From Hofstenia miamia (lineage: Eukaryota; Xenacoelomorpha; Acoela; Hofsteniidae), in contig CABFPE010000445.1 in assembly GCA_900660155.1 (NCBI GenBank), positions 527,394 to 591,393 of the forward strand: a stretch of DNA of 64,000 nt, written 5' to 3'. This document shows, in pieces, positions 1-12,309 of this stretch. How positions within the stretch are numbered: the stretch's first letter is position 1; each line of letters starts with the position of its first letter. A program made the translations under genes and the position numbers. Below the pieces are notes generated by a model, which saw only the letters and a program-made list of their open reading frames with translations, was not told the origin of the DNA and searched no databases.

Positions 1-98
1 GCAAGAATTAGCATGAACAATGTAGAGGCGACGCCTAGTGGCTGCAAGACAATGTGCGTGGGAATTCCGTAACGTGATAAAGGTCTCAATTGTACTAT

Positions 99-133
<35 letters not shown>

Positions 134-770
134 GAAGAACAGTATAGCTTCAATCATAATTTTTCACTCTAAATGCTAACTAGCACTTGACTAATCCTTA
201 AAACAAATAAAATTCTTTCACAAATTTGATGCTTGGATTTGACGTTGGGGATAAAAAAATGCAACTGAAGTAGTTTCAAGTCATGTCTAGCTGCCTGTGG
301 AGCAATTAGCGTCAAGAATTAAATCTTAATATCAACCTTTGCTAAGACAGTTTATGTCTTGTAATCACCTCCTCAATTTCAAGGTTGAACTGAAATCAAA
401 ATACCTAAATTTAGGATCTGTATTTAGATTTCAAGCATACATTATGCTTGATGCAAGAGGTAAAACCAAGTCTTCTCAGTTTTTTGGCATGAGGTGATTC
501 ACCCCAAAAAAAACATCTTCTGATAATGATTTCGCTGGAGTTCTGCTGTTCACCACTTGGAAATGAACATTATCACGGAGAAATTGAATCTTTTCTAAGA
601 TACTGTTTCCTTTGATTGCTGTTCTTCAAGTCAATTACAAAAAAGATTCTCAATCTTCATGATGGCGTCTTGGCTAGGATTAGTCGGAATTAACCAAAGG
701 ATTTCTATTTGCCGAATTACAAAAACAGGTGCTATTTGAAACTTTTCTTTGCAAATCTTTAGATGCTATA
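1..770. other. AT-rich stretch without recognised gene
   Basis: Apart from a (TA)n tract at 101-131, I see no convincing coding sequence, RNA gene or transposon end here. Short open frames on both strands lack any family motif. Confidence 0.4.
101..131. repeat. (TA)n microsatellite
   Basis: This is an uninterrupted AT dinucleotide run of about 31 bases, one of about ten such tracts in the window. Confidence 0.95.
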
Positions 771-1735
771 TCCCAGACAAAAATCAGAAATCCTCACGAT
801 ATCCTAAAAACATCTCACTGCGACATAATTGCCATCGTAGCAATAACACAAGAACGTCGCAATTTATCCTAAAACAATCCTAAGTCTGTCTTAATGTCCG
901 TCCAAAAGAATATCTCTAGGATGTGTCATTGAGACACCATGTGTCTCAACAAGACGTTCTCAGGCTGTCTCAGCAGATGGGATTGAGATTGTATCACAAT
1001 GAGATACTTTGAGAATAGCGGAAAGTGAGATAGGTTAATGACCCTCATAATGACACCATTTATAAAAGCAAAATACACTAGTTCAATGCATTTTAAGTGC
1101 GTATAACAGATTATCATTAGCAAATTTATTAAATAGCAATGAACAAGCTGCTACAAAGAATACATAAGATTCAGCAGACCCAATTGCTTGGCACAGATGC
1201 ATATAACGATGCAAACAGCAAAACAATTAGAAACGCAAAGACATTTTGTGCTGGCAAAACTATCAATAACTAACACAATACCACTAGTATTGATAATGCA
1301 TTGCATTACAAGACATGTAATTACTAATTTATTTCGTATGAATGATAGCTTTAAACATCGCATATATTCTTTAGCATATTGGTCCTAATTTTGGCAATAA
1401 TAAATTTAAATTAACCATTTCAATTTTGAATAAAATTTGAAATCCTTTTTTTGATGATTTCATAAAAGATTATAAAGTAAAAAGGAGTTTTGCTAATTTT
1501 CAAACAATTCTCACTTAGTGCTGACATTTTGCATAAGTTATTTTGACATTGCTTGAATTATACATTAATTCTGAAATGGCCTCTCAATGTAATCTCATGC
1601 GATGTATCAGCGATAACCTAATGAGACATCTGCATAACATCAGCATCCTAAAAGCGTCTCACTAGAATATGAGACATCTGCAACATCAATAGGATGAATT
1701 AGGATTCATTTGCGACACTTGATTTTTGACTGGGA
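771..1735. mobile_element. candidate MITE with 16-bp inverted termini
   Basis: The left end reads TCCCAGACAAAAATCA (771-786). The right end reads TGATTTTTGACTGGGA (1720-1735), which is its inverse complement with one mismatch. Subterminal DNA on both sides is unusually rich in GAGAC/GTCTC words. No open frame resembles a transposase, so a non-autonomous DNA element of about 965 bp is the simplest reading. The flanks do not show a clear target duplication, so the superfamily is unassigned. Confidence 0.5.
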
Positions 1736-1848
1736 TGTAGGAACAAATTGCTTGCCTAACAGGCTTGACTCTCGCCTTCTATGGCATAGTTATCAAGTAA
1801 TTTGAATGGAAATTCATCATTTCGGACATTCTATTCAGCTAAAGATGC

Positions 1849-1851
<3 letters not shown>

Positions 1852-1897
<46 letters not shown>
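1852..1897. repeat. (TA)n microsatellite
   Basis: This is a TA run of about 46 bases. An apparent 87-codon open frame over it is an artefact of the repeat. Confidence 0.95.
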
Positions 1898-1899
<2 letters not shown>

Positions 1900-2069
1900 G
1901 TTATACTCTGGCTCATATAATAAACAACAGCGTCTCACAAGCATTGTTTATCACCGCTAACAGCATCCCAAGCAACAAAGATTTATGGACCATTGATGAT
2001 CCATTATTGGCTATTACTGGCGTTTGGCCGCAGGGCCATTATTGGCAATTAATATTCATATATACCTAA

Positions 2070-3890
2070 CAACAACTTTATTATTCACTGCACACTGTTA
2101 AGTCTAAATAGAAAATTGCAGTTAATTTGGACATCATTACAAGACATTGTCTAAATATTTAATAAAACGAGCTCTTCCTTTCATTGGCTTTGTTGTGGAC
2201 CAATTGTTTGGCTATGCTGATTCCATGATCTCGCTTACATAAATTAAATTTTTCAGGAGAATATCACCTTTGTATAACTCTAAATTTTTAGTCTTTTCAA
2301 ATGTAGTACCAGTCCTATGAATCATAGTATTGTGCCCTTGATCTTTAAAATCAAAATTAAAATGATTTATTATTAAAAAAAAATTTGTTTACTTTATTCT
2401 TTTAAAGTATCCCAACTGCTTGGGTTATCATCAATACTACTATTTCTTTACTAGTATTTGCTTCATTACAGTTGTATCTTTCATTTGTAAAATTCATTGT
2501 GAGTTAAATTAAGATAATATAAATGAAGGTTGAATTTATCATGGGTCATTTCATCAATGAAAAACACGATTCATAGTATTTATGTCTAAAAAGTTTATTT
2601 CAAATGTTCATGTACCATTAATACTGTTCAAATGGGAGAACTTGATGTCAGCCAGCACCAATTGGACAATATTTCCAAAACAGCAATTACTACAACAAAA
2701 ACGTTTCTGGTACTGGTGATGATAATGTGCCTACATTAGAGTGGGTCTTTGTCATGCCCCTTCCCAATCAGAGCATCTTTCAACACATATGCGTCATTTA
2801 GATATGGATTTCATGATTTATAAAGTCAATTTGTCACCCTTAATTCAAAATCATAGCCTATATCCTCATTTATTTACTATATAAATAGACAGCATTAAGT
2901 TCAGTACTTGGACAATGGAAGTGTTGACCATTTACACAGCTATCAAAGCAATATTCCACTAATTATTCTAAGTATGAAACAATTTATCACAAAGCACTAA
3001 TAGTAAAACAAAAAAGAGTACATGGAAACATCTAGAACTTCACGTCTTGATTCGTTGAAGGAATGCGAGATATCTAAGATGGTAGGGAAAATTGACTACA
3101 TTTTATCAAAATAAGGAATTATGTAATTATAGTAATTATATTGGTTAGATGATTACTACAATATCCACCCATGCTAAATTTCAAATGTTATCAGAACATA
3201 TTTGTACAGCTCAAATAGATGCACAGCAACTAACAAACTGATTTTATCATTATTTTTGTCATTATTATTATATTTCGCTTTTCAAAATTATATATTAGAT
3301 ACATGCTCACATTCAAACACAACACAGAAAGCACTCACATCTCAATTACTACATATGTACTGTAGAATCTTGCCAACATTAATTTCGACTTAATTTATGA
3401 TTGCTTAACCATATTCCTATTTAATTCCGGTATTTAATGTATGACAGACTCCAAAAACTCTCTCTTTCTATATTGTTGTTAACTGTATTAACTTAATATA
3501 GCATTAGCTACACTTAATGCTCTAACTAACAACAGCCATTTTAGAACGAGAGCGAGAGATGATGTACAGGATCGCAACCCGACTCAAAGCAATGCACAAG
3601 AGGATACTTTGTCTTAATGAATGAATCCAGCTTTACTCAGACATCAAAGGAATTACCAATGGTTGACTCAGTGCATGGAACATTGTCTCAGAAAATATGT
3701 GTGTGTGTGTGCTAACTTAATAATTTAATGCATTGATTTTCCTTGTTATTGTTGTGGTTAAAATATGAGAAAGTAATGCAACTGTGGTGCTTTAGCTTGT
3801 TATCTTTCCCTACATATAATAACCCTATAGATATAAGTGTACATGTTAGCCCTTGATACATGTGAACAATCAATGCAGTCAGCAATAAAA
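2070..3890. other. AT-rich stretch without recognised gene
   Basis: Only short AT-driven open frames and a (GT)n run near 3699-3712 are visible. I see no exon with splice-compatible ends and no transposon termini. Confidence 0.4.
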
Positions 3891-3899
3891 CTAGTCATA

Positions 3900-6468
3900 T
3901 TTATTTTTATTTTTTACTGCCCTCTGGGGCATAACTCTTTTCTCGACTTCATCTTCTTAATTTTGAGGACTACATTCTTCTTGAAATTCTTCCTCTGCCA
4001 CACTGTTGAGTTCATCCATCTCATTGTACATACCGTCATCATTTTCAATTACTTTAAATTGTGCATTTTTATCTAATGTTACTAGCTCTATATCTTTCAT
4101 TGCCCATTTCAAATTTTGAAAGTGTAGAGTCCTACTGTCATTAAGTTTATAATTATTATTTGGTAGTGTCTGTGTAATAATGAATGGCCCTGTCCATTGT
4201 GTTTTTAATTTTCTTACCTGGCTTTAAGTCTTGTGTTCTCAGTAACATGTACGTGTAAACCTTATCACCCTTCCTGTGTGGTTTCCCATAGATTTTCTTG
4301 TTAAAATTTCTTTGTTGTCTTATTGCAGATCTTTTAGAATTATGACACATTGCTTCATGAATTGCTGTTATTTGGATTCTAATTTTTCTGATGTATTCAT
4401 TGTCTGGTTTTTCAGAATACATATTGTATTGCATTGATATAAGCATTGCTGCCCCTCTTCCGTACATTGCTTTGAATGGTGTCATTCCCATGGTGGAATG
4501 CACTGAGGTATTATAGAAATACTCCACCATTCTATCACTTCTCTCCAATCTCTTCCACCAACTCTTGATGTTAAAACTCTTATTAAATTAATCATTGTCC
4601 TGTTCAACCTTTCCACTGCTCCATTCGCCTGTGGGTGGTATGCGTTTGTTTTCTCTGTTATTATTTCCATCAATTTTGTCATTTCTTCAAACAGTCTACT
4701 TTCGAATTGTACCCTCCATCTGATATTATTACCTCCATGGGTCCGAATTTTAATATCCATTCTTTCATTATTTTTTCCGCCACTGTTTTAGCTGTTGTCG
4801 AGTCTAATGGGATCATCTTTGCATATTTAGTGAAATTATCTATGATGACTAAAATATACTGATACCCCTCATCATCCTGTAATAGCTTTTCCAAATCAAC
4901 ATGCACTATTTGGTTTAGTGCTGTAGCTATGATTTTTTCTAGTGGTGCCATTTGTCTCGGGAAATGACTCTTGTTGTTTATCAAACATGTTGTACATTTG
5001 TTGATAACATCCTCCACTATTCTTTGTATCACTATTGTTATAAATCTGGAATTAAATGTTTGCTCAGTTTGAATTATATCAATGTGTCCGTTTTCATGGA
5101 TTTTTCTTACTAGTTCTCTCTTGTAGTATTCTGGAATTGCTATTCATAGTGTCTTACCTTCTACATACAATAACCCGTTTGTATTCATTTTCCACTTATA
5201 CCTTTGGAAATAGCTGTTTGCTTCTTTTCCTAACTTCTTGTGTTTATCTTTTAACTTGCCTTTTATTTCCATCAATATCACATTGGTGTTCTGTTTTTCG
5301 AAAATTTCATTTTCTGTTATTTCTTCCTTTTTATCAGAGTTAATGTCTGGCAGTTTTTGGTACTCACTATGTGGTATGAAATCAAATTTTTTCTTTTCTC
5401 CTCCCATTTTTTCTACATCTCTTTTGTATTCCAGCAGTGCCATCCAAAAGTTGGTGTTCTTATGTAACGTTCCTTTCCTATGTTGTATTGTAATTTAAAC
5501 TCATTCAGGTACTCTATCCATTGTGATACTATCGATGACTTGCTCCTGAAAATTTTTTCAACCATGCTAACCCACTGTTGTCGGTTCTTACTTTGAAATT
5601 TTGTCCAATTAGAAAGTACCTGAATTTTTTTATGCTCTCTACTAACGCTAACATTTCCAATTTAGTGGACCCATAATTTTCTTCACTTGGCTTTAGTCTT
5701 CTGCCAAAGAATTGTATAGGCACCTCTTTACCATCTTTCATCTGCCCCAGGCATGTTCCTATTGCTACATTACTCGCGTCACAATCTAGAATAAATTCCT
5801 CTTCATAGTTGGGTGTATTCAGTGATGGCATTTTGCAAGTTCATTCTTTATGTTATCTAATTGTTCTTGTTCCTTCCATTCCATTCAAATGGTTTCGATT
5901 TCTTCAATAGTGCTGTTATTTTATTCGTTTTCTGGGATACATTCAATATAAATGATCCATAGTAATTTATGAAGCCAATTATTCTCTGGACGTCTTTTTT
6001 GGTTCTCAGGCTTTTTATATTTTGAATCATTTCTTTCACATTATTTTTCATCTTTATTTTTCCTTCCTGTGTCTTTGGTTTTTAAGATTTCACATTTCTT
6101 TCCATTTACCCGGAGTCCAGCATTATATATAATTGTTAGTCTTCTATCCAACTTTTCAATGTGTTCCTGTATTGAATTACTTGCTATTAAGATATCATCT
6201 ATGTTAGCGCATACTCCTTCTAGTTTTTAATTATTTTGTTTCAGTACTTTAGTTACGTATCTCTGGAATGTTGCCGGCACATTACATAACCTGAATGACA
6301 TGTACATCCACTCAAATAATCCGTATGGTGTTATAAATGCCATTTTCTCAATATCTTTTGGTTCCATTGCTACTTGCCAATAGGCCTTACATAAATCAAT
6401 GCATGTGAAATATTTGTTCTTTGTTGCTTCATATATCATGTCGTCTATTCTCAGCAGTGGGTACACGT
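3900..6468 (-). mobile_element. Ty3/Gypsy LTR retroelement fossil (pol region)
   Basis: This is the relic of a Ty3/Gypsy pol gene on the minus strand. In element order, the reverse transcriptase region lies at about 5860-6468 (starting at YPLLRIDDMI, with KYFTCIDLCKAYWQ and the ATFQRY block). The RNase H region follows at about 5530-5830 (FILDCDASNVAIGTCLGQ), then the integrase from about 5030 downward (HPQANGAVERLNR, and the WTGPFIITQTLP tail near 4150-4190). The reading is clearly decayed, with roughly half a dozen disruptions, so it is an old, inactive copy. The upstream part of pol stops abruptly at 6468, where hAT terminal sequence begins. I found no LTRs, gag or protease. The density of breaks suggests a copy much older than the intact-ended DNA elements in the window. 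Confidence 0.9.
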
Positions 6469-8876
6469 CAGTGGCGTATCCAAGGGAGGACACAGGGGAA
6501 CGTCCCCCCTCTGAGAGATATGATTTTAACACATAAGTTTATGAAGAAGGAAAGTGCACTCAAACATCAATTCTCAATACATTCTGTGGAGTTGAGCTTT
6601 AGTCCTTGATTTGCCTGGGAGTCTTGTGTCAGAGTGTGACGTTGCTTTCTTACCGATAGCCATTGCCGATAGCGCCGATAACACATTCGTCAAACACTGA
6701 CTTAGTGACTTGTAATGCACATGTCACAGATACTTGCGGGCGATCAGCGTACAATGAAACTATTGGATGTCACCTGTGGCTGGGAGTTTTAACTTGTGAG
6801 TCATTCACATCATTATAGATTTTACTGTGACTGTCCTTCGAGTGCATTAATTCACTGTTTCACGTTGGACTAAGGAGCGAGGTTTTGCTATGGAGATGGA
6901 CAAATTCGTCATTAAGAGAAGGCGTATTAATGAGGAGCCTGAGCCTACACCTTCATCCTCATCAGTTAAAAAGAGTGATTCTACATCAAACTTTAACGTA
7001 AAGCACAACGCGAATGTTGATATTGCTGAAGCTCTACGATTCCGAAAATCAGGAAAGCTGACCTTTGAGCATAAGTGCAGATTCACGAAAGAAACTTTCA
7101 AAGCCAATGGTGACTATAAGTTCCCATACACAGAGAAGAGCAATCGAAAATACTATCTTAGTTTCAAGCACATATCTGGAAAGTACAATAACTTTTATTA
7201 TTCTCCAAGTCTGTGTGGACTCTTGTGTCTTCCCTGTGTACTTTTTGCTCCAGAACGCGTAAAAGGTCAATCAACTGGACGTCTGGTTACCGAGCCCTTG
7301 CTACGATTCGATAAACTTACTGGAAAGGATAGCTATCTCGATACACATCTTACTAGAGACTATCATGAAAGTGCTGTGTTGCAAATGGATTGTTGCTTAC
7401 AAACTATACGATCTGGGAATGTATCTGATCTTCTAAGAACACATGAATCCCAACAAATTGCACGAAATCGACAAATACTTCGAGCAATCATTCATGAGAT
7501 CGAAACATGTGGACGACTTAATCTTGCCTTGCGTGGACATAGCGATTCCGGAACTTTACTAAGTACTAATGAATTTTCAGATATCGACTACTCACAAGGA
7601 ATTCTTCGTGCTCTGATACAAAAAGCAGCGATTCGTGATCAAGTACTCAAAGATCATCTTCAGAATTGTGCGAGGAACGCAATGTATCTGTCGCCACTTG
7701 CTCAAAATAATATCATTTCATGCATTGCTAAGGTGATGACCCGTCACATCGTTAAGGAAGTTAGCAAGTCCAATTTTTTTTCTATTCAAGCTGACGAAAC
7801 AACTGATATAGCCACGCATACTCAACTGAGCTTGAATATTCGATACGTGAACGAAGCAAGTGATATATGTGAAAGATTCATTTCATTTATCGAATTACAA
7901 GAGACGACTGGTTCAGCCATCACAGAGACAATTGAAAGACAAATTCATTTTCTTGGATTATCTGATTCTGTTTTAGTGGGTCAAGGATACGACGGTGCAG
8001 CATCAATGAGCAGGTGCTTTAATGGAGTACAAACCATCATTCTTCTTCATCATGAACTCGCAGTGTATGTTCATTTTTTCTCTAATTGTTTTTAAAAATC
8101 CTGGATACGCCCCTGGGTCTGATGCAGTACAAGTGTGTCAGCCTTGCAATATACACTTGGTTCTTGCATGATCTTTTTTGATGGCATTCATTCTCGCTAA
8201 CTTAATTTACTTATACGCAATGGCTGTGAAGATCTGTGCTGGCGAAAGCCATATTGGGCTTAAGCTCAACTCTACCAAATTAGTAATGGGTAATTTACTA
8301 CTCGTGTGCTCAACTTTTAGGGTTTCTATCTCCCAGCTGATTGTTAGTATTACTCATACACTAATTCATTTAAGCAGTTTTCTTATCACTATTTTCTGTT
8401 GGTGCTTGCTAATAGTTGTTTATTATACTTCGAACTATAGATGTTACTTTGTATTATGTCAATGCTATTACACTAATTAAGTCGATGCTACNCGCTTTCA
8501 GTTGTAATACGTTTACTTAACTCCTAACGGTCTCTCGTAAAAACATTAGTGTAAAGCTCAGAAAAATGTTATGTTTTTAGCTTTTTTCTTCAGGAAAAGT
8601 ATTTTGCAGTTTTATAATAATCTGTACCTGTTCAGTTTTACTGAATTCAATTTTAGGACGTTACGGTATATCAAAATGTGGGGTATCAAACTTCGGGATT
8701 AATGAAAATCAATATGAAAGCGAAGATGAAATTATCGATAATATTACATGCGACCATGATTATACTATTTATGATTATTATATTTCTTTGCGTTGAATAT
8801 GCATAATCTTCGTGGTAGGCCCAAAAAATTAATTAATTTTTGTACCCCCCTTTTCAAAATCCTGGATACGCCCCTG
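6469..8876 (+). mobile_element. hAT transposon (ZMYM1-like group), adjoining the Gypsy fossil
   Basis: The left end is CAGTGGCGTATCCAAG (6469-6484), followed by a C/G-rich subterminal stretch. The right end ...CCTGGATACGCCCCTG is present twice, ending at 8115 and at 8876. These are the terminal inverted repeats typical of hAT elements whose transposase resembles zinc-finger MYM-type protein 1. Reverse-transcriptase sequence of the Gypsy fossil runs right up to the left end. I could not match an 8-bp target duplication at either candidate right end, nor find Gypsy sequence resuming. A deletion or rearrangement therefore followed insertion. Confidence 0.75.
6890..8095 (+). CDS. hAT-family transposase, C-terminally truncated
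   Basis: This is an uninterrupted 401-codon frame. It has a basic N-terminus, a TTF-type zinc-finger region (the CGLLCLPCVLFA stretch at about residues 108-120) and the DUF4371 catalytic part. The motif FFSIQADETTD (first catalytic Asp near residue 302) and the block GYDGAASM (near residues 366-373) are both present. Full-length relatives run to 600-800 residues. Here the frame ends right after the AVYVH block and fuses to a copy of the element's right-end sequence, so the third acidic residue and the hATC dimerisation region are missing. The long intact frame suggests fairly recent activity. The truncated protein should be inactive as a transposase, although it could still bind DNA. Confidence 0.85.
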   Translation: MEMDKFVIKRRRINEEPEPTPSSSSVKKSDSTSNFNVKHNANVDIAEALRFRKSGKLTFEHKCRFTKETFKANGDYKFPYTEKSNRKYYLSFKHISGKYNNFYYSPSLCGLLCLPCVLFAPERVKGQSTGRLVTEPLLRFDKLTGKDSYLDTHLTRDYHESAVLQMDCCLQTIRSGNVSDLLRTHESQQIARNRQILRAIIHEIETCGRLNLALRGHSDSGTLLSTNEFSDIDYSQGILRALIQKAAIRDQVLKDHLQNCARNAMYLSPLAQNNIISCIAKVMTRHIVKEVSKSNFFSIQADETTDIATHTQLSLNIRYVNEASDICERFISFIELQETTGSAITETIERQIHFLGLSDSVLVGQGYDGAASMSRCFNGVQTIILLHHELAVYVHFFSNCF

Positions 8877-9004
8877 ATGGTCGTAATGCATCTAACATAG
8901 ATAAAAATCAAATTACTCGAAATTGCGAACCTCTTGATTTTTAAAAGCAATTGGCAATGTTGCTGCATTTATGACAAAATCACCAATTTCATACAGGCGT
9001 ATTC

Positions 9005-9334
9005 TTGTCTAAAGAATGTCTTCTTATGCCATTGCTGATGCCTCGAACTACTTTCTATCTGATGAATGTTGCGAAGCCTATTGACAAAAATATGTTCTTA
9101 CTGCTAACTTACTTTATACTTAATGATGATTTCGAAAGCCACGTCGGACATTTGCGTCAATCCCGCGGTGGAAATTATTATATTTCTGTGTTAAAAAATC
9201 ATGAAATTCATGCTATTGATATAACTCGCTTGTTAGCTTCTCAACTGCTTGCTCCACAACCCTCTCAAAGTCATTTTTTAAAATCATGTCTGGAATCAAT
9301 AAGTGAAGAGAAATACAATTTATTGAAACTCTAA
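9005..9334 (+). CDS. unidentified 109-codon open frame
   Basis: I do not recognise this protein. It starts at an ATG, has mixed codon composition unlike the TA-driven frames nearby, and ends with a leucine/serine/lysine-rich tail (ESISEEKYNLLKL). The phrase HLRQSRGGNYYISVLKNHE is the most protein-like part. It lies 130 bp beyond the second hAT right end. It may be a piece of another element or a spurious frame. No splice sites, signal peptide or membrane segment is evident. Confidence 0.25.
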   Translation: MSKECLLMPLLMPRTTFYLMNVAKPIDKNMFLLLTYFILNDDFESHVGHLRQSRGGNYYISVLKNHEIHAIDITRLLASQLLAPQPSQSHFLKSCLESISEEKYNLLKL

Positions 9335-9400
9335 CAAATGTGTGCTTGAATGATCCTGCGGTGTTATCTTGTTTGGTATACATTGTCAGATTCTTGCGTC

Positions 9401-9438
9401 ATATATATATATATTTATATATATATATATATATATAT
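9401..9438. repeat. (TA)n microsatellite
   Basis: This is a TA run of about 38 bases interrupted once by TTT. Confidence 0.95.
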
Positions 9439-9439
9439 G

Positions 9440-10490
9440 TGTTTAAATAAAATTTGCTCTAAAGAAACTGTGTTTGACCTCTATTGGAATTTACTTATCA
9501 TTTTAGATTGGATTTTCTACATTACGAACTGGAATATTTTTTTATCATAACTTATATGTATTTCTATTAACATAATGAATTCTTTAGGACAAGAAAAGCA
9601 TCAGGACGGATGAGTACTCTGTTGGATTAGTAAGGCAGAGCCAATCACGCAAGACTCTGTATATGGATAGACAGAAATGAGTTATTTAAGAAGTCATGTC
9701 AATTTCTTACATGCACACAATCGATCAGTTATTGTTTATTTTTTACATTAACTGCTTAAATCAATTAATGGTCGGAAATCGGCTGAGGGCCGTGTTGAAA
9801 AGTTGAATGGAGTCGAATTTGGAGTCAGAGAAGAACTAGTTTCACATGATCAACGAAGTTTCTGCTGCCTTTTACATTGAGATTACGAAGCAAACATCTG
9901 TCATGCACGATAAAGCACGTCAAACACAACTCAATCATTGTTCTTGGATTTTTGCACAAACTTACTCTTTGATTTGTTATATCATTAACAACGCTCTACT
10001 ACAATGCAACCTCCTTGCCACAGTTTCAACCTTAAATGTGTACTGATCCTTCATAATAAATAAATTTCCTCTTCTATGACGACTCTCATAACAAAACATC
10101 CTAATATTAATTGTCCAAGCAATACGTGATAAGTGTACACGATCAACGTGTTTCGTGTACTATAACTATAAAAAAACATGTTTAGCAGACAATACACGTT
10201 GAGAAATATAATTTATATTTCGGTTAAAAATAGATATTAATGTGTTGGAATACAGTCTAAGGAGCAGGAAATTTCTCACAATATCATGCCTAACGTATTG
10301 TATCTTTCAAGTAATTGTAACAAGTCTAACACTAAGATCTTACAACAACAAACAAGAGAATAAGTCGCTTTATGAAATCAAATCAAATCAGAGCAGCCAC
10401 TTTCGGCATCATATAAAAATTTGTCATATAGCTTTTGTTTGCAACACAAATACATGAAATTTACAGAATATCTGGAAATTAAATAATAAA
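9440..10490. other. AT-rich stretch without recognised gene
   Basis: I see no family motif, splice-bounded exon or transposon end in this interval. Confidence 0.35.
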
Positions 10491-10493
10491 TGT

Positions 10494-10592
10494 TTCAGTT
10501 GCAGTTTTAATTCAGTTTTGCATTTCTTATTGAATTCAGTTTCAGTTTTGATCAATTGATTTCAGTACACTTAGTTTCAGTTTCAGTTGAAC
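10494..10592. repeat. degenerate TTTCAGTT-rich tandem array
   Basis: About 100 bases are dominated by irregular copies of TTCAGTT/CAGTTTTA, for example TTTCAGTTGCAGTTTTAATT and later TTTCAGTTTCAGTTGAAC. This is a small, decayed minisatellite on one strand. Confidence 0.6.
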
Positions 10593-10847
10593 ACACTAAT
10601 TCCATCACTAGCTCCAACAATAGACTTCCACTCAAATTAAAGTTAAACCTACCACACTTGATTACCGTTGGAAGATTATGATGATCATTTTCTCACATTA
10701 CCACCTTAAAACATTGCAAGTGACACAATGATGTATTCAAATATCCAGAAAATATGTAAACTTATCAAAACGAATGCTAAAAGCGAGCTGCTGAAAATAA
10801 AAAACATGAGAGTATTAGAGATTTTAAACAAACGGATATAATCACGT

Positions 10848-11507
10848 CAGAGTTGGAATTGGGCCGAAGCCCGGCCCGGGCAAAGCAGCTTAGACCCAAA
10901 CACAATCCGGCCCATTTCAAATAAGCAATTATTCGGCCCACGCCCAATAAACGTGTCATACAGGGCCGTAGGCCTGGAGCAGACGTGAGCCCTTCCTGTA
11001 AATGATTGCAGTTGACTTACCGATAGCATTTGAATGTGCGTTTTCACAAATGCTACCAATGAAGACAAAAAACTTCTAAATTGTTTTAAATTTGTGCATA
11101 GATTAAACTTAAATTGCTCAGAGATTTTTAAACGTTTTGTAGGGTTTCTTCTTAAAANATTTAGTAATATAAGTATTGCCACAACAAGTTATTTTCAGGA
11201 TTGTCATCGTCCTTTTTATCACTTAGAGAACATATCACTTTTTATATAAATTCAATTACTAAAATTTTCTGCCAACTTACATCAAAACAAAGTAAATGGA
11301 TTTTTCCTAAACACTCTTTCCTTGTACCAGATAGCTGATTAAATTTAAAGAGAATGTTTTTGTAATTTGCAAAGTTTAAGTGTTTAGATTAATTTTTTTG
11401 TATTTCAAATACCAATTAAAACATTTAGCCCAAGCCCGGCCCGGCCAAAATTGCCATGTCAAAAATAAGGCCTAAGCCCGACCCAGCCCAACCCAATTCC
11501 AACTCTG
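10848..11507. mobile_element. non-autonomous hAT element (MITE), 660 bp
   Basis: The ends are CAGAGTTGGAATTGGG (10848-10863) and its exact inverse CCCAATTCCAACTCTG (11492-11507). They are bounded by 8-bp target copies, aatcacgt (10840-10847) and aattacgt (11508-11515), which differ by one base. The CAG start and 8-bp duplication fit hAT. Both subterminal regions carry unusual GC-rich repeats of the type AGCCCGGCCC, in opposite orientation. The AT-rich core has no transposase. The target copies differ by one base, so the insertion is moderately old. Confidence 0.85.
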
Positions 11508-11519
11508 AATTACGTTATT

Positions 11520-12300
11520 GCCTAAAAAATTTCTAAACGTAATCTCCAATCATAGACCAAAACCGATAACATTTCGACAAACGCTTTTGTGATTAGAAAC
11601 TATAATTCCAATGGAAAACTTTTGTTTCACTTCTACACCCGATAAAAACCTACAACATCTAATTGAGACAACATTTTGATAAATCAATATTAGCTAAAAT
11701 GTTTTAAATTTATATTTTAAATTAATTTTAAAGTATTTTAATAAGAATGACTATAATTTTCTTGATGCTGATATCTGGGAAACGGCAAAATTTATTTTTA
11801 CAAATTGCGCTAAAGCATATGTAGGAATTAGTCAATAACACGTCTTAACATATTTTATCTGAATGCAACATATTTCATAAAATATTCGAATATATAAAAA
11901 AGGCTTGATCAAAAAATAAAAATGGAGTAGCAGAAGGGGGCATTCATTTACGATAGTGTACTACTCTGACACAACCCGGTAAACATAGAACTGTCGTAAC
12001 GACGTCGCTGAACGACATAATAACGGCACTAAAACGACATTACAAAACAACGTCTTTTCACAACAAACNGTGTCTCCTCTTTTTATAAATGAAACTGCTT
12101 ATATTTTATTCTCTTGTTGCCATTAATAGCATTGTAATGTTAAGTGAGATAATGGCGATTGTTGGCATAAGTAACAACGATTTATCGATATGTTTAGTGA
12201 CTTAGTTACAGAAGAAGTGCATTATTTGCAGACTGAATATGCTCGTCAGTCATGCTTTAAAACAAAATAGTGCTAGTGGCAGTGGGAAAGGGCAACAACA
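11520..12300. other. AT-rich stretch with ACGAC/GTCG-rich block
   Basis: No gene was recognised. Around 11990-12065 the sequence is enriched in CGAC words (acgacgtcgctgaacgac and neighbours), ending at an ambiguous base at 12069. Confidence 0.35.
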
Positions 12301-12309
12301 AAATTGCTT

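Noticed and set aside
1806-2069. 87-codon plus-strand open frame
   Set aside because: Much of it is the translation of a (TA)n microsatellite (Tyr-Ile repeats), and the flanks show no coding motif. The same applies to 9350-9550 and 13940-14179.
4635-5498. Plus-strand open frames over the Gypsy fossil
   Set aside because: They are complementary shadows of the minus-strand pol sequence.
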